Source: Symsagittifera roscoffensis (taxonomy: Eukaryota; Xenacoelomorpha; Acoela; Convolutidae). Taken from it: a stretch of 64,000 bases of DNA. The position numbers and the translations under genes are program-made. Each line of letters starts with the position of its first letter. Position 1 is the stretch's first letter. The DNA is taken from NCBI RefSeq assembly GCF_963678635.1, contig NC_087066.1, forward strand, positions 41,005,223 through 41,069,222. The letters run 5' to 3'. Positions 24,292 through 36,236 of the stretch are shown in pieces. The notes under the pieces are model-generated. The model worked only from the letters and a program-made list of their open reading frames with translations. It did no database searches and was not told the origin of the DNA.

Positions 24292-24604
24292 TGTAAGCTA
24301 TATAATTAGTAGCAAAAAGTTCGGACAGACAGACTTAATTAAAATGAGCAGTCAGTGCTTTTCGACGCTTTTTGCATGCAAAATCTGAAGCCGAACAACC
24401 TTGAACTTTTTGGCAGGCAAATTGTAGGCAAAATCAGTGACCTTGAATAATTTAGTTGCTCAAAAACTACAGTTTTTAGGTTAATTAGTTTTTTCGAAAT
24501 GGTTTTTACGTGTTGAAATCAGTAAAAAGCTAAAATGCGACGTCGAAATGAGCAGTTCTAAGTTTTTTCATTTCGTTCAGATTTGTAGGCCGAAAGTGAT
24601 ATTA

Positions 24605-24817
24605 TAGAGAGTTGCAAAAAGTTCGGACAGACAGAAATAAATAAAGAGAGCAATCTGCCAAATTCGAGCAATTTTTGCATGCAGATTTGAATTTTTAGGT
24701 GACATTGAGACATACTTTCTGTCTGAAAAATTAGCTTTTGCATGTAAAAATTGTCTGAAAAAGGTCATTTGCTCTTTTTAATTATTTCTGTCTGTCCGAA
24801 CTTTTTGCAACTCTCTA
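24605..24817. mobile_element. 213-bp Tc1/mariner-type MITE
   Basis: Terminal inverted repeats of about 36 bp, beginning TAGAGAGTTGCAAAAAG on each strand and including GTTCGGACAGACAGAAAT, are flanked by TA at 24603-24604 and 24818-24819. There is no ORF. A related half-element with TTCGGACAGACAG occurs at about 24310-24345. Confidence 0.75.
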
Positions 24818-25061
24818 TACTGCGAAAAACTGTATTCAGATGAAAACGAAATTTCGAAAACAAAATTTCAGATGAGATTCGAAAAAATCGCATCTTGATT
24901 TGGAAGCCCCTTTCTATTAACGCAGTTCTTCAGAAAAAAAAACGAAAGACGACAGTATTCTTATTTTGTTTTCAGAAAATACGAAATACGAAACAGTTTT
25001 GAGTGGTTTATTCCTGACAGCAGCCGAAGTTTAGTTATTATACTGCAAGTCCTGGAACAAG

Positions 25062-25222
25062 ATGCGAACTAGAGTTTGTGTGATCGGAGCGGGGCCTGCT
25101 GGAGTTACCACTCTGCGGGCCCTGCAGAGTCTGGAACCTGCAGTCACAGTCTCTGAGTCGGAAGGGTACGAAGTGGTTTGCTTCGAGAGATACGATACAA
25201 TCGGAGGTATCTGGAACTTCAA
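25062..25222 (+). CDS. Flavin-containing monooxygenase, exon 1
   Basis: ATG at 25062 starts a Rossmann-type FAD-binding segment: VCVIGAGPAG with GAGPAG at residues 9-14 (GxGxxG) and the acidic end of the second strand followed by GGIWNF at residues 48-53. These are hallmarks of flavin monooxygenases, which oxygenate N or S atoms of small molecules using FAD, NADPH and O2. The exon ends in phase 2 at a GTGAGT donor (25223). Its codons are much less AT-rich than the flanks. The sequence does not show whether an untranslated exon lies upstream. Confidence 0.85.
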
Positions 25223-26277
25223 GTGAGTTATTTCTAGCCAATTTAGGTGTACGCCTTTTTCAGCAATAAATGAGTGGATTGGGAGGGTCTTTTATGGCGT
25301 GTATTATCTTGTTTCAAAATGAGTCGATTAAACGGTTTTCGAGTAGATTTTTTAATTAATGAGATTTTTAACAAACCTTGCTCAAATAAAGATACAGTTT
25401 TTTTACAAAGAAAAGTTTGAAGAACATTTTTTTGAAAATAAATAGAATTAACTATCTTGAAAATTTCATTGAAAACAAATTTGAATCTATTAAAAATACA
25501 CTAGATACATGCTGGATTTTGAGGGTTGAAGCTTAGGGTTGATTTGGGTTGTTCGCGTGACGAATTTAAAATTAGAAAACATTCGAAAACTTCATAGGCC
25601 CCATTTTAGTCTTACGTAATGAATTTTCCGAGCTCTCCCTTTGAAAACCAAAATACGCAAAGAGAATAACTTACCTCATTCTCCAATAGAATACCACGTT
25701 GCGGAGAAAGTCGTCTTTGATTGGCCAAAAAATGGAATGCAGGACGTAAAATAGGACCAACAAAACGGTTGACTCTTTGATGAAAAAGGTTTGAACTCTT
25801 GACAAATCAAATCCCCTCCATCCTCTGCACCAATCCCGACCTAAGCCGTCACTGAATCCACTTATGAAGAAAACGTAGGGGGGGGGGGGGGGGAGGGGGA
25901 GGAAGTTTGAAAAAATCTGAATAGATGTGCTGCTCTCTCTCCCATCTGGGAATTCGTACTTATAAAAATATTATTAACAAAAATGTCTGATTGTAAAAAG
26001 TGAGCACCAGTAAATAACTAACATTGAAGAGCGCACTTGTCAAAAACTGTTTTTACTGCAATTAGCATCAGCATCACTAGATAGCCTTCATGGTCCGCTC
26101 AAGCTGGTGTTCTTCGAATGTTGGTTATAAAGTTTTATACATTTTTGCAGCGCACATAGCTTGAAAACAAACTTATTATTATAATTATAATTAGCATCAA
26201 GTTTTTAGCTTCGGAATAAACCTACTTTAAACTTTTTACTATGAATTTAGAAAAATTGTAATTAAATTATTTAACAG
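25223..26277 (+). other. FMO intron 1
   Basis: A 1,055-bp intron, GTGAGT..ACAG, phase 2. It holds a long G-run at about 25877-25905 and otherwise AT-rich unique sequence. No repeat or gene was recognised. Confidence 0.75.
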
Positions 26278-26726
26278 GGGGGAAGAGGGAATCGAGAAAG
26301 ACGAAATCGAAACGCACTCGCCGATGTATGAAGGCCTCAGAACGAACAATCCCAAAGAAGTGATGGAGCTTCCTGAGCTCCCGATGTCTTTGAAACAAGA
26401 TGACCCCAAAATCGGAAGTACCAGTTATCCCTATCGAAGTTACATGCTTGAGTACCTTGAAGAGTTCGCCCGCAAGTTCGGCATTGAAAAGTATATCAAA
26501 TTCAACAGTTGGATTCAAAATGTGACATTTGACGAAAGCGTGAAAAAATTCAATGTCAGCGTGAAAGACCTGAAAACGAAACAGGAGAGAGAAGAGGTGT
26601 TTGATTACGTAATAGTAGCGACAGGTCACTTCAGTTGCCCGAATTACGTAACATACCCTGGCCAAGAAACGTTCAAGGGAACGGTAGTTCACTCAAAACA
26701 ATTTGTCGATGAGGCTAGATACAAAG
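26278..26726 (+). CDS. Flavin-containing monooxygenase, exon 2
   Basis: The acceptor TTTAACAG ends at 26277 and joins exon 1 in phase. Residues 55-203 include PMYEGLRTNNPKEVMELP, the YPYRSYMLEYL segment, the VIVATGHFS motif at 165-173, and the FMO-identifying motif F-x-G-x3-H-x3-F at residues 186-196 (within TFKGTVVHSKQF). The donor is GTCAGT at 26727, phase 1. The sequence closely fits invertebrate FMOs of the senecionine-oxygenase or trimethylamine-type FMO group; substrate cannot be inferred. Confidence 0.9.
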
Positions 26727-26987
26727 GTCAGTCACAATTTGGATTAGTATTGTTTATTTTTACAGCGTAGAATTTTAAAACATCATGAATTTAAAAACCT
26801 GAGTAGAGTTAATTAAAGCAATATTTCGAATGGTTTGAGCATTTTTTTTAATGAACCGATTAAACTCAAAATCTTGTTTTTGAGCGCATTGAGCTAATTT
26901 GGTAAGAAAAATCAGCCAAAATAGACGCACTTTTCAACACAGGAAGGTAGTTAAGTAATCCGCTAATACCCCAACAGGTAGGGGTTG

Positions 26988-27135
26988 CAGGGGCGGATTT
27001 AGGGGTGGGGGGGGGCGGACGCCCCTTCTCTCAGGGATTCGACCCCCTACGGACCCAAAGGGTCCCCCTTTGTACTATTTTGAGATATCCATATTTGGTG
27101 ACGGACCCTAAAAATTTACTGCACCAGGGGAAGAA
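26988..27135. mobile_element. hAT-like MITE fragment (left end intact)
   Basis: Begins CAGGGGCGGATTTAGGGG, followed by a G-run and the words GATTCGACCCCCTACGGACC and CAAAGGGTCC, which also occur in the fragment at 13760-14060. The right end cannot be placed. Confidence 0.6.
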
Positions 27136-28679
27136 CCGTGGAAGAAACAATATCATATCTGGGAACCGCAGCTGGGGGCTCAAGTAACTTTGCTTCTTTC
27201 TAAGTTCAATAGCACTTTATAAAAGAATACATTTAAAGTCCAAAACATCACCAAACAAAACTTTACACTGCAGTACTACGAAGTTTTTTAGACAATTTTT
27301 TACCACAACTCAGGGCTTCATGAATCACATCGTCAAATATTTTCACACCGAAGGTCTTAAAATTGTGAAAGCTTTCTGTTTGAAAAAATCAAGCAAATTA
27401 TCAAAGTGTAATTCATGGCCGCCAGTGTTCAGAACTTGTTACTAGCGTTCTACGGTTATTCTGCGAACTTCTGTAAAACAAAATGAATGCTACAGAGAAA
27501 TTTTGTATTTTACTGTTCATTTTTTTTACCTCGTAATTGAGCTTTTGATAATTTTTTTCAATAGCAATAAACCCTATTCACTGGTTAGCTCCTAGCTCAA
27601 CTGTTGAACGAAATTTGCTTAAAATTTATAATACCTTCGAACAATTATCGGAATTAAAACTTGTTTTTGCACCTCTAACTATCGTTTCGAATCTCTTCAA
27701 GCATTTTAAAAAACTTCCTGAGTTTCGAATTTAAGGTAGTCTGTTAAAAAAAAACAATTGAAAAAGTTAAATCAACATGATCAATTGAAAAGAATTGAAT
27801 TGAAAGTGTTAGCGGAAAAACGACTTCTGCTAAACTGAAATTAATATGATAATAGATTTTATGAACAATCATTTTTTTCTGAAAATGGACACAGTTTTTC
27901 ACACATGCATTTCAAAAACTTTCGGGAATTTTTAATTAGCCTGAAAGCAGTGAGCTTAAATGACCAGCAGTGAGCTTAACTCATTTCACAGTGAAAACAA
28001 CAGTTACTTATAAGAACAACCGTTGATGTTTTCTATTCATTTCAAATACCAAATTTGGCAAAATTAATTTTTTTCTCATTAACATGTATCCTTAATCATC
28101 AGTATTTGGGTATTGAATGCGTAAGAAAAAAACCTTCCCAAGCTTTTTCAGGTGAGATTCGAGCAAGATTTAAAAAAACTTTAAAGTCCTTTTCCAGTGT
28201 GGAAAAAAATTGGCTCAAAATTTTTTTCAATTTTTGTCTAGCTGTGACCAATTAAAGCGATCAAGTAACGTTACTTTTATATGCAAATAAATAAATTTAG
28301 GCTAGAGAAAACATTTATTTTACTTTCAAGAAATTTAATTGAAATCTAGTTGAAAGAAATGTATCGAATCACAATCTACCGCAAATTAATCGAAAACAAA
28401 CATGAAATTGACTAATTACCAACATTATGCATATGAGGTCAAACATAAAAATTTTCATTCAAATTGATTGATTACCACTTTCAATTTGTTCAGTGAGAAA
28501 AGGTTTATATCTGTTATTATTGCAATTTTTCAACCCCCCCCCCCCCCGAACAGTTCCGATTTTTAAAACCTAAATTTTGTGTCAAGGATTGGTTATAATC
28601 CAAGTATATGTTATGCTTAGTAGTGATCGAACTATACTTGATGTAGTTTAAATCTTTGTTTTTTTTACAAATAACAGAT

Positions 28680-29400
28680 AGTATTTATCACCATCCGTGA
28701 TTACGTGTTTGATGTAAAAAAGTCAAAATGTTTCGAGGCACTTTTATATTTCATTATGACCTTAATATCTACTGCTTTTGCACAAGCTATCATAAGTGTA
28801 TAAGTTTTTAAAAAATGCAGGTTTGCGAAAACAGTATAACATCATAAAAATATTTATTGTCTCATTTTCAAAAATGTTTGATGAAGAGTCCAATAACCCA
28901 TTGATACAAGGTTTTTCAGTTTAGCGGGAAGTTGTTGTGCTCCTCGGGGTTTCTTCAAGCTGGAGTAATCAGCATTTAGTCTAGTTGGCCCGATGATTTC
29001 GAGATCAATGGTTTAAAACGTTGACATGAAATTTAAAAAAATGATTTATAACGACGTTTCTACGTTATTATGTTGCTTTTGCAATAAATTGTTTTGCGTT
29101 ACGTTTAGAATCATTGCATTAAACTGCTCGGAAGAAAAAAAAGCTATAAGCAAACAACATCTCTCGAACCAGATGAACGTATTTTGGCAAGAAATAGCGG
29201 CGATGTATTTTTAGTACCCTCATCCACGGTGCAACACGCCCAAAATTTCATTACGTGCATATGAGAACTTGAATGAAATTTAATCAACTGGTAGAAAAAA
29301 GTTTTCGGTAGTAGTTTTGGCTTTTCATGTAAATGATGCAAAGATTTCCATGGTAATTCTTCTTTTGTTAAAAAAATCAACCATAGTTTAGGGTACTTCA
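28680..29400. repeat. Diverged direct repeat, copy 1
   Basis: Shares long diverged similarity, in the same orientation, with 32200-33060. The best conserved parts are TTTAGCGGGAAGT followed by CAAGCTGGA, and near the right end a minus-strand frame (29144-29401) resembling the frame at 32842-33054. A short piece of the same repeat, inverted, seems to lie at about 39640-39705. It may be an old transposon; no family could be assigned. Confidence 0.5.
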
Positions 29401-31356
29401 ACTTAAAAAATTAGCCAAATAGATTTATTTTTTTCCTTCAAAGTTTGGTAGAAAATTGTCTAATTTTAAAAAGTATGAAATTAAAATATTTCAACAGAAG
29501 CCTTTTATTCGAAACTTTTTTCATTTTTGATTGAAATGCAGTAAGTTTTTCCGGTAATGTATTGACTTTCAATTGAAATGAATAGTCTTCACACTGATCT
29601 TTAAATCCGTGTTCTTTGAACCACTACACTTCTACCAACTCTTCTTTTTACCCGGACTTTTTACCCGCTATGCTCAATCAATTTGTTTTGATTACCTCTC
29701 CATCTAATATTCTTCAATTCTCTAACACAAAACTTCTCAACTTCTGTTTTTTGCGCACAATTCTAAATTCATTACATCACATCTTTGACAGCTAAATGAC
29801 TACCCCAAATTTTTGGGTCAACGATTTAACTTATTTTTAAACGTGTGTTGTTTCTTTCGTTCAGTTCTTTTACCCACTAATACTCTACCTAACTAATACT
29901 AATACTTTTACTCACTAATACTCTACCGCTACCCAAAAATCAACTTCTCTGTAACTCACTAAGGTTCGTCAGTTAGGGTAATTATTTATCTTCAGAAGCT
30001 AATTTTTGAATAGTTTCAGCACCATTTATAACTTTCTAGTTTTTATATTCTATTTTACTATGTCAATGCTAAGTCGAGTAGATACCAAATTCTATTAACT
30101 ACTGTTGTGAATTTTTCTCACGAGGCACAATTATTTCTAACTTCAATCGAAAAGTTGAATGAGTCCAATTAATTCACCAGCAATTCCGCCGCTGTTTTAA
30201 CTCAACTAATTAAAGTTTTGTAACACATAATTTCGACTGATTTCATAATTTTTTTTCTACCTGATGATCAGAGAGATAAAGTTGAATTCGGATCGGCTTC
30301 TAAGTAATTATCAAAAAAAATAGCTACAATATTTCTATAATTAATGCCAAATTGTTGGCAATAGTTTTTTGGTTTCCGGTTTTTTTTTCGTCAAAGCAAT
30401 GATAACCTATGCAAACAAAGGTCATCAATTGAAAGTTAAGCAACAGCGCAGTGTATTTTAAGAAATATGAATCAGTGTGCCCAGTTGAGTTAAAATTCTT
30501 CCAGTCAACTCGTTGTAGTCGTAGTCTGAACTCATTCCTAATGTTCTATCAAAGTTTTTCGATTTTAGAAAAGAAATATCGTTTAAGTTAATTCTCAAAT
30601 CACGTTGCATAAACTTTGGGTGCTGACCGCGTCCGTAATTTTTTAATACAAATTCTTCAAAAGCTTTTCCATGTCAGATAAACTTTGAATCTTGATAACA
30701 CTGATCGAATTCACTGAATACTTACAAACAATTGTAAAAGGAATCAGTTGTTTGAGGTATACTTCCAGCAGTTTTCTTTAATTTTACACTAAATTGTTTT
30801 TATATATTTATTTACAAAAAATATTAGGTTCCGAATAGATTAATGTTTTCCAAATCAAATATAATTTGTTTTCTGCGGAAAATGCTGAATATTTACATTT
30901 TGACAACCCCTTTTTTACTTTTAGCAATTGGTTTTACTCCAACTTGTTGTTCCGACCATTGGCAATGGGGAAGAATTTTGTGTTCCGATGTGTTCTTGTT
31001 TTTAATCTTTTTCTTTTCCACGCAAATTCTGGGTCTACAAATAATCATCGGAATGAATCGAGTGATATACTTTATTGAATTTTTTTCAGTCGGGATTCAA
31101 AAACTTGTGTCATTGTTGAGAAAAACAGGTTTTCATTTTTTGATTTTTGGTCTTGTTTCGAATAAGGTTAGCGAGCAGCCAACTTTTGTTTTCTAGGAAA
31201 AATTAGGTATATTAAATTGTCACTGGAAAAATTGAGTAAAATATTCTCAAAAACTTTAAAAAGTTTCATAAAACTGTCCTAACGTTGAAAAAAAATTAGT
31301 TAAGACTTACCGTTTTAGTTCAATTTATGTGGACGAAGCAAGCTTGTTTTAAAAAT

Positions 31357-31690
31357 ATTTTTCAGCGCTATCTTGGAAATAAAAAAATAGCTCATTGGAG
31401 CTCATTGTGGTTCTTGCATCATTTTTTGCAAATAACGGCTCATTTTACCTATTTTTTTTACTAACGAGTATGCCTAATTTTAGGCAATCATCCAGATTTT
31501 TCAAATTACACTACATTTTTTGTTTTTAGTCTGATTTGAAAAATCTGGTTGATTGCCTAAAATTTGAGCATATTCGACAGTAAAAAAAACGTAGGTAAAT
31601 TGAGCAGTAATTTGCAAAAAAAGCAAGAACCACAGATATTTCCAAAATAAAATTTTGTTTGTCTGATTTCCAAGATAGCGCTGAAAAAAG
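31357..31690. repeat. Foldback (near-palindromic) element
   Basis: Two arms of about 150 bp are inverted copies of each other with small indels. The outer ends share TTTTTCAGCGCTATCTTGGA in opposite orientations, and the inner ends share TTAGGCAATCA and CAGATTTTTCAAAT, with a centre near 31515-31530. It has no coding capacity. It is likely a foldback MITE; target duplications are not clear. Confidence 0.7.
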
Positions 31691-31958
31691 TTCAAGAACA
31701 AAATTTAATTTGATTTAATTTGAAAACAACAAATAATTCTTAAGGTTTTTTTTAAGATTTACGGAACTGGAAGATTTTGTGGTATTTCCAAAACAACCGG
31801 CTATCATTGTTGTCTTATTGAAAACTGCTATGATTAAAAAAGTTTTCTGCTTTCAGTTGATTAGTTTTCATTGAGCTAAAGAATCAAAACTGACAGCAAT
31901 TTAATCTAAATAGATACTTTTAAAGCTAGTTTTGGGGTTTTCTATTGTTGAAATCATT

Positions 31959-32115
31959 AACCAGTATACACTAGATCTATTGAGACTAGGAGATATAAGA
32001 GAAAGAGTAAGATAAGATTGGTATTAGACTAAGAAGTTGCACGAATTTATCCGGCAGAAAATAAGATAGCGTGACGAATAGACGGTGTACCTTATTTGAT
32101 ATTACTCTACGAGTA
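31959..32115 (+). repeat. Truncated LTR fragment of the giant element, inverted
   Basis: Reverse-complement match to the middle of the 410-bp LTRs (about 41285-41450). Shared words include ACCAGTATAC, AGATCTATTGAG, ATTAGACTAAGAAGTTGCAC and AATAAGATAGCGTGACGA. It differs by an internal deletion and several substitutions, and both ends of the LTR are missing. It is evidence for a third insertion of the family in this window, oriented in the sense of the FMO gene. Confidence 0.8.
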
Positions 32116-32199
32116 CAGACCAAAGGTCATAACTCACTTTTGAACAAATTTGATCTGAGAAAACTAAATTTTTGTCGCTTTGAAACCTTAAAACCCAAC

Positions 32200-33060
32200 G
32201 CTACTTACATTTTTTCATAGTCAAATTTCACTTGGCGTAGTTCATGTTTTTGATTTTTGACAAATGAGAGTTCCTATTTTGAAGTGTTTGGAATAAAAAA
32301 GACCAAGATGTTTTGAGACAGCTTTCATATTTCATTCTAACCCTTTAATGTCTAATTATTTTTTCATAAGTTTTCGATTTTGACTAAAACTATTTGAATG
32401 TAAGATTTTTTAAAATCTAATATCTGAGAATTTGATACGTTGAATTTATGTTTTAATACAACACATTTCATGATTCACTATTGCCCCTCCTAGAACAAAA
32501 GTTAAAACTCAAAACAAACAATCTACTATATTGTCAACAAGCATGCAGGTATGATCCGAAAAGCGAATGAGAAGGATAGCAAATATGAAGTTTGCACTAT
32601 AATTTTTTCTAGGAAAGTTTTGACGTTTGTTTAGCGGGAAGTCGCTGTGCTTCTCAGAGTTGCCTCAAGCTGGAACAATGAGCATTAAATCTTTTGTATT
32701 TGTTTACTTCAAGATCAGTAGTTTGAAATTTTTATTAAGGATAAAAAACTTATAACGCTAAGACGCGTTATGTTTAAAATCAAAACGCTCAAAAGAAAAA
32801 ATTAGAAATCAGCGAACATTTTTCATTCGGCCTGTTGAACTTTAATTTGGCCAGAACAAGCGGCGATATGTCTCCAGTACCTTAACAAATGCTGCAAAAC
32901 CCACAAAACTTTTCATGTGAACTTCGATGAAACTTTGCTTGTTTTTGCTGATTTTATAGTCAACTGGTAGAAAAAAAATTCTTTGCGAATAGTTTTGTTT
33001 TTCTTGTAAATGAGGCAATGACTTTAAATCTAGCGGTTCTTTTATACAAATCATACAGAC
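32200..33060. repeat. Diverged direct repeat, copy 2
   Basis: Counterpart of 28680-29400, with TTTAGCGGGAAGT at about 32632 and CTCAAGCTGGA at about 32664. It ends just left of the target site of the 6.5-kb LTR element. Confidence 0.5.
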
Positions 33061-33096
33061 TGAGTCTTTCCCTTAAGCTCCAAATAATCGTAACCA

Positions 33097-33307
33097 TAAT
33101 AAACTATTCTATTGCTGTATACCTATATACAATTGCTGTACATAAACTTAAAAGAATAAAACTATTAAAAGGAAGTATGTGAATTAAGAACGTTAAAAAG
33201 CACAACTGAGAATTATCTCATATCGACCAATGGTCGTAACTAAATTGGTTAACAGGTATTTATTAAATACCTAAGGTCATTTAAGACACTAAAATTAAAT
33301 CACAACA
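33097..33307 (-). repeat. 3' LTR of the 6.5-kb Ty3 element
   Basis: On the element's strand it begins TGTTGTGATTT and ends GAATAGTTTATTA. The inner neighbour on that strand, GGTGGGAAA, is the likely polypurine tract (33308-33316). Confidence 0.95.
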
Positions 33308-33638
33308 TTTCCCACCGGGAAAAAAAAACTGCATACTAACTACATAACTCTATATACACCCTTTTTCCCCCTTCAAGAATGAACAAGATTTTACAAACTG
33401 CACCAAGAAGGTAAATATACAGAAGCAAAATAGAATACACAATTGAGAGAGAATGTACAATGTACAGGGTGAATATACAGAATTACAATTTTACGAATTA
33501 CAGTAACTAACTAAATTAAAACTAATCCACAACATGTACATTAACATGTACAATTGTATCTACAGGTAACATTTAAAAAAATTAGACGGTAAGATATGGG
33601 TCAAGTTTGTATTTTGCTCAGTTTATTTGATATGTGAG

Positions 33639-34625
33639 TTAATTAAATTGGTTGTCAAAATCATCCAGTTTAGCCCTCATTTCCGAATCGATAGTCGAGG
33701 AAATTTCGCTACAGTTGTCTACCTCGTGCGGGGAGTCTTTCGTGATCTGGTACGCTGAGTGTAAGCCCGAGGAATTTCCGTGGAAATGAGTCTTCGTAGG
33801 TGAAATTACTGGTCTGACCGTCGGGAGAGAGTTCTTTGATGACCAGGATAACGTCGTTTCCGCAACAAAAATTTGTCGGGGAGGGGTCTCCGCTAGTGGT
33901 GTCAATAAATCAGACGGTGATGAGAACGTGAAAGTTGCCCTGGGAATGTCGGGTGGAGAGGAGAATACTGAAGGTGACGCCCCTGTGTCATCTTTTTCTA
34001 GGACCACGTCTATAAAGCGGCGATTTCCGTAAAACTGTGGGGACCCACATTTCTGCGTGGTCTAGAGTGTCGAGGCTTTATCGTCGGGCTGAGTATTGTA
34101 GGCTCCGGCGACCAATACTTGCGACCCTCCTGCTTCGGTTGAGTCGGGGATAACAACGATCTCCCGGAGGTCGGTGTTCGCTGGCCTTTCTGAGCTCGGG
34201 TTTGGGGATTCGACGGTACCTGTAACACTTAAGCCCTGGTTAGACTCGGAATGATGGCTCTGAGGTATATTATTATTGGTCACATTGTCGAAGTAATCAT
34301 CGATTATTCCGTCCCACGAGTCTAGGTTTAAAGAAGATGAGGAACCTGAAGAGATTCGAGAAGAGTCTTGAGTGGCCATGCTCACAGTCGGTGCACTAGT
34401 CCCTGCTCTGGTGTTGAACGCTCTTGAGATGCCTTGTCCCGAATGCCCAGAGGGTGTCGATACTGCTTTCTTTGGTGGTGAGAGTTTCTTTTTTCCAGCT
34501 AAACTCGAATGGGTATGAAGATTATGCCCGGTGGGTGTCTGATTCACTTTTATTTTTTCTAGGCCCGGGGAGTATTTTTCCTTTGATAGCCAGATCCGAT
34601 TTGCGTAAAACGTGACCGTTGTCAA
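33639..34625 (-). pseudogene. C-terminal tail of pol, frameshifted
   Basis: Two overlapping minus-strand frames (34062-34625 and 33639-34007) continue from the integrase region. They are rich in Ser, Pro, Thr and Asp and look like a disordered C-terminal extension. The frame changes at least twice. No known domain is visible. Confidence 0.5.
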
Positions 34626-36236
34626 GGGTTATGTTGTGTTCTGAAGAGTCGATGATATCCTTCTTAACTAGATTAAAATATGGTTTCCTCTTGTTAGACA
34701 CCTTTCTATATAAATTACCTCCCATGACTGCTTTTCTTTTTGCAAGGGGTTCTGAAGCTTGTTTATTGTCGTCCGCGTTTGTATTTAGAGTGACTGTACT
34801 AGATAGTGGCAAGTTGTCTTCTGGGTCTGACGTGCTGTCCTTTTCCTCGTCCAGATATCCATCTTCTGCCCCGTCGTGGAGTTCCCAGTTAGTGGCCCGA
34901 TCTTTGGACATGATATCTTTCCCTTCATCTAAATGGTCAATATCGGACATAAGGTTTTTCCACCTAGTGTTCGCTACTCTATCAAAATGATTTTCAAAAG
35001 GGGTACAGCCGATCGCGGATTGCTTCGAGATTCTCAAATTCCAAATAATTTTTGCGATCGACTCGATAAGTGACATCTTGGGTAATTCGAAAGACATTGC
35101 CAGTAGTTTCGATTTAATTGTGTAAACTAATCTTTCCACTAGATCATTGGATCTGTGGTCGCCGAATGTGCAGTAAACAATTTCCATATTAAATTTTCCG
35201 CAAAAGTTTTTGAAATCATGTGATAAGAAGAATGACCCATGCTCGACTCTTATTTTTCTTGGGAACCCATGAAGATGACAGTAATCGTTTAAGAATGAAA
35301 TTACATTTCTCGTAGAGGTGTTGTTAACGATCTTGGCCGAAGGGAACTTTGTATAGCAATCAATGCAAAGAAGGATGTTTTTATTGTTACCCCAGAACGC
35401 GTCCAACGGTCCCGCAAAGTCCAGATTAATTTCTTTGTTCGCGGATGTCAAGTCGGAAGTTTCGAAATATTATGGGTGCCTAGTAAAACTTTAATGTTCT
35501 TACCAGCTTTTAAACATTGGCTACACGTTCTCCCGTGATGGTAAATTTCCCGATAAATGTGCAGCCACCATAAGTATTTGGCAAGAGATTTCATCCCAAA
35601 CTGTCCTGGATGAGTCTCATGGAGCATCGAATTGAAACTTCCCCTGATAGTAGCTGGGACAACTAATTTGTTATCGAGGAAAAATAAATTGTCTGTCACG
35701 TGTAGGTCTTTGGCATAGATTTTCATGTAGGCTCCGTGTATGCCCATTGGTCGATTCGTCTTTATCGTCTCGATCAAGTCCCACAGCACCTTATATTCCC
35801 TGGTCATAATCTGCAGCAGTTTCTTTGAGCAGTGGTTTTCAGGGCGAATCGGTGAATTTGGTAGGTTTAGGTCAGCCTTGTATCTTCTTACGAGGTCTGC
35901 GTGGTCGGGTGAAAGTCGGTCATCTCTGAATTTGAGGGCGATATTATGTTCTTCGGGGATGATCAGTAGAAGTTCATTCACTTTATCCATTGGAAATTCT
36001 AGCTGTTTTTTAGAGGATGGTATAAATTGTCGGTTTCCTAATATAAAATGTAGCAGGACTTTGTCCGTGAAGGTAATACTTTTAAAATTAAATTTCGAAT
36101 TATCAACAGGTTGACAATTTGTAGTACAATTTTCTGTCTGAGAATGATGATTGTGACAAATTTTGATCGACCGAGCGATACAAGATATGATAGCAGCAAT
36201 AATTTTGAGATTAAGTAAAGCTAAAGAGCTATTCAA
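34522..36236 (-). pseudogene. Integrase of the 6.5-kb Ty3 element, broken
   Basis: Frame 35448-36236 carries the zinc-binding HHCC region (HETHPGQFGMKSLAKYLWW followed by C-x2-C in CSQC). Frame 34522-35451 carries the core beginning LDFAGPLDAFWG. The two frames meet at a frameshift near 35450. In the core the residue expected to be the second catalytic Asp reads Glu (RVEHGSFF), so the triad is damaged; the third acidic residue is in DLVERL. The tail has VYRKVSNKRKPYF-like basic sequence. Confidence 0.8.

Larger units (their letters stand above)
26727..33091 (+). other. FMO intron 2, first host segment
   Basis: The left part of a 35,569-bp intron (26727-62295). It contains a hAT-like fragment (26988-27135), a pair of diverged direct repeats (28680-29400 and 32200-33060), a foldback element (31357-31690), an inverted LTR fragment of the giant element (31959-32115) and a C-run at about 28537. 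No exon is predicted in it. Confidence 0.7.

Noticed and set aside
25877-25905. Long G-runs here and at about 62826 as telomere-like or regulatory quadruplex sites
   Set aside because: They are simple mononucleotide runs, several of them inside hAT-like repeats, with no repeat unit or context suggesting a specific function.
26267-26692. 141-residue minus-strand ORF
   Set aside because: Antisense shadow of FMO exon 2.
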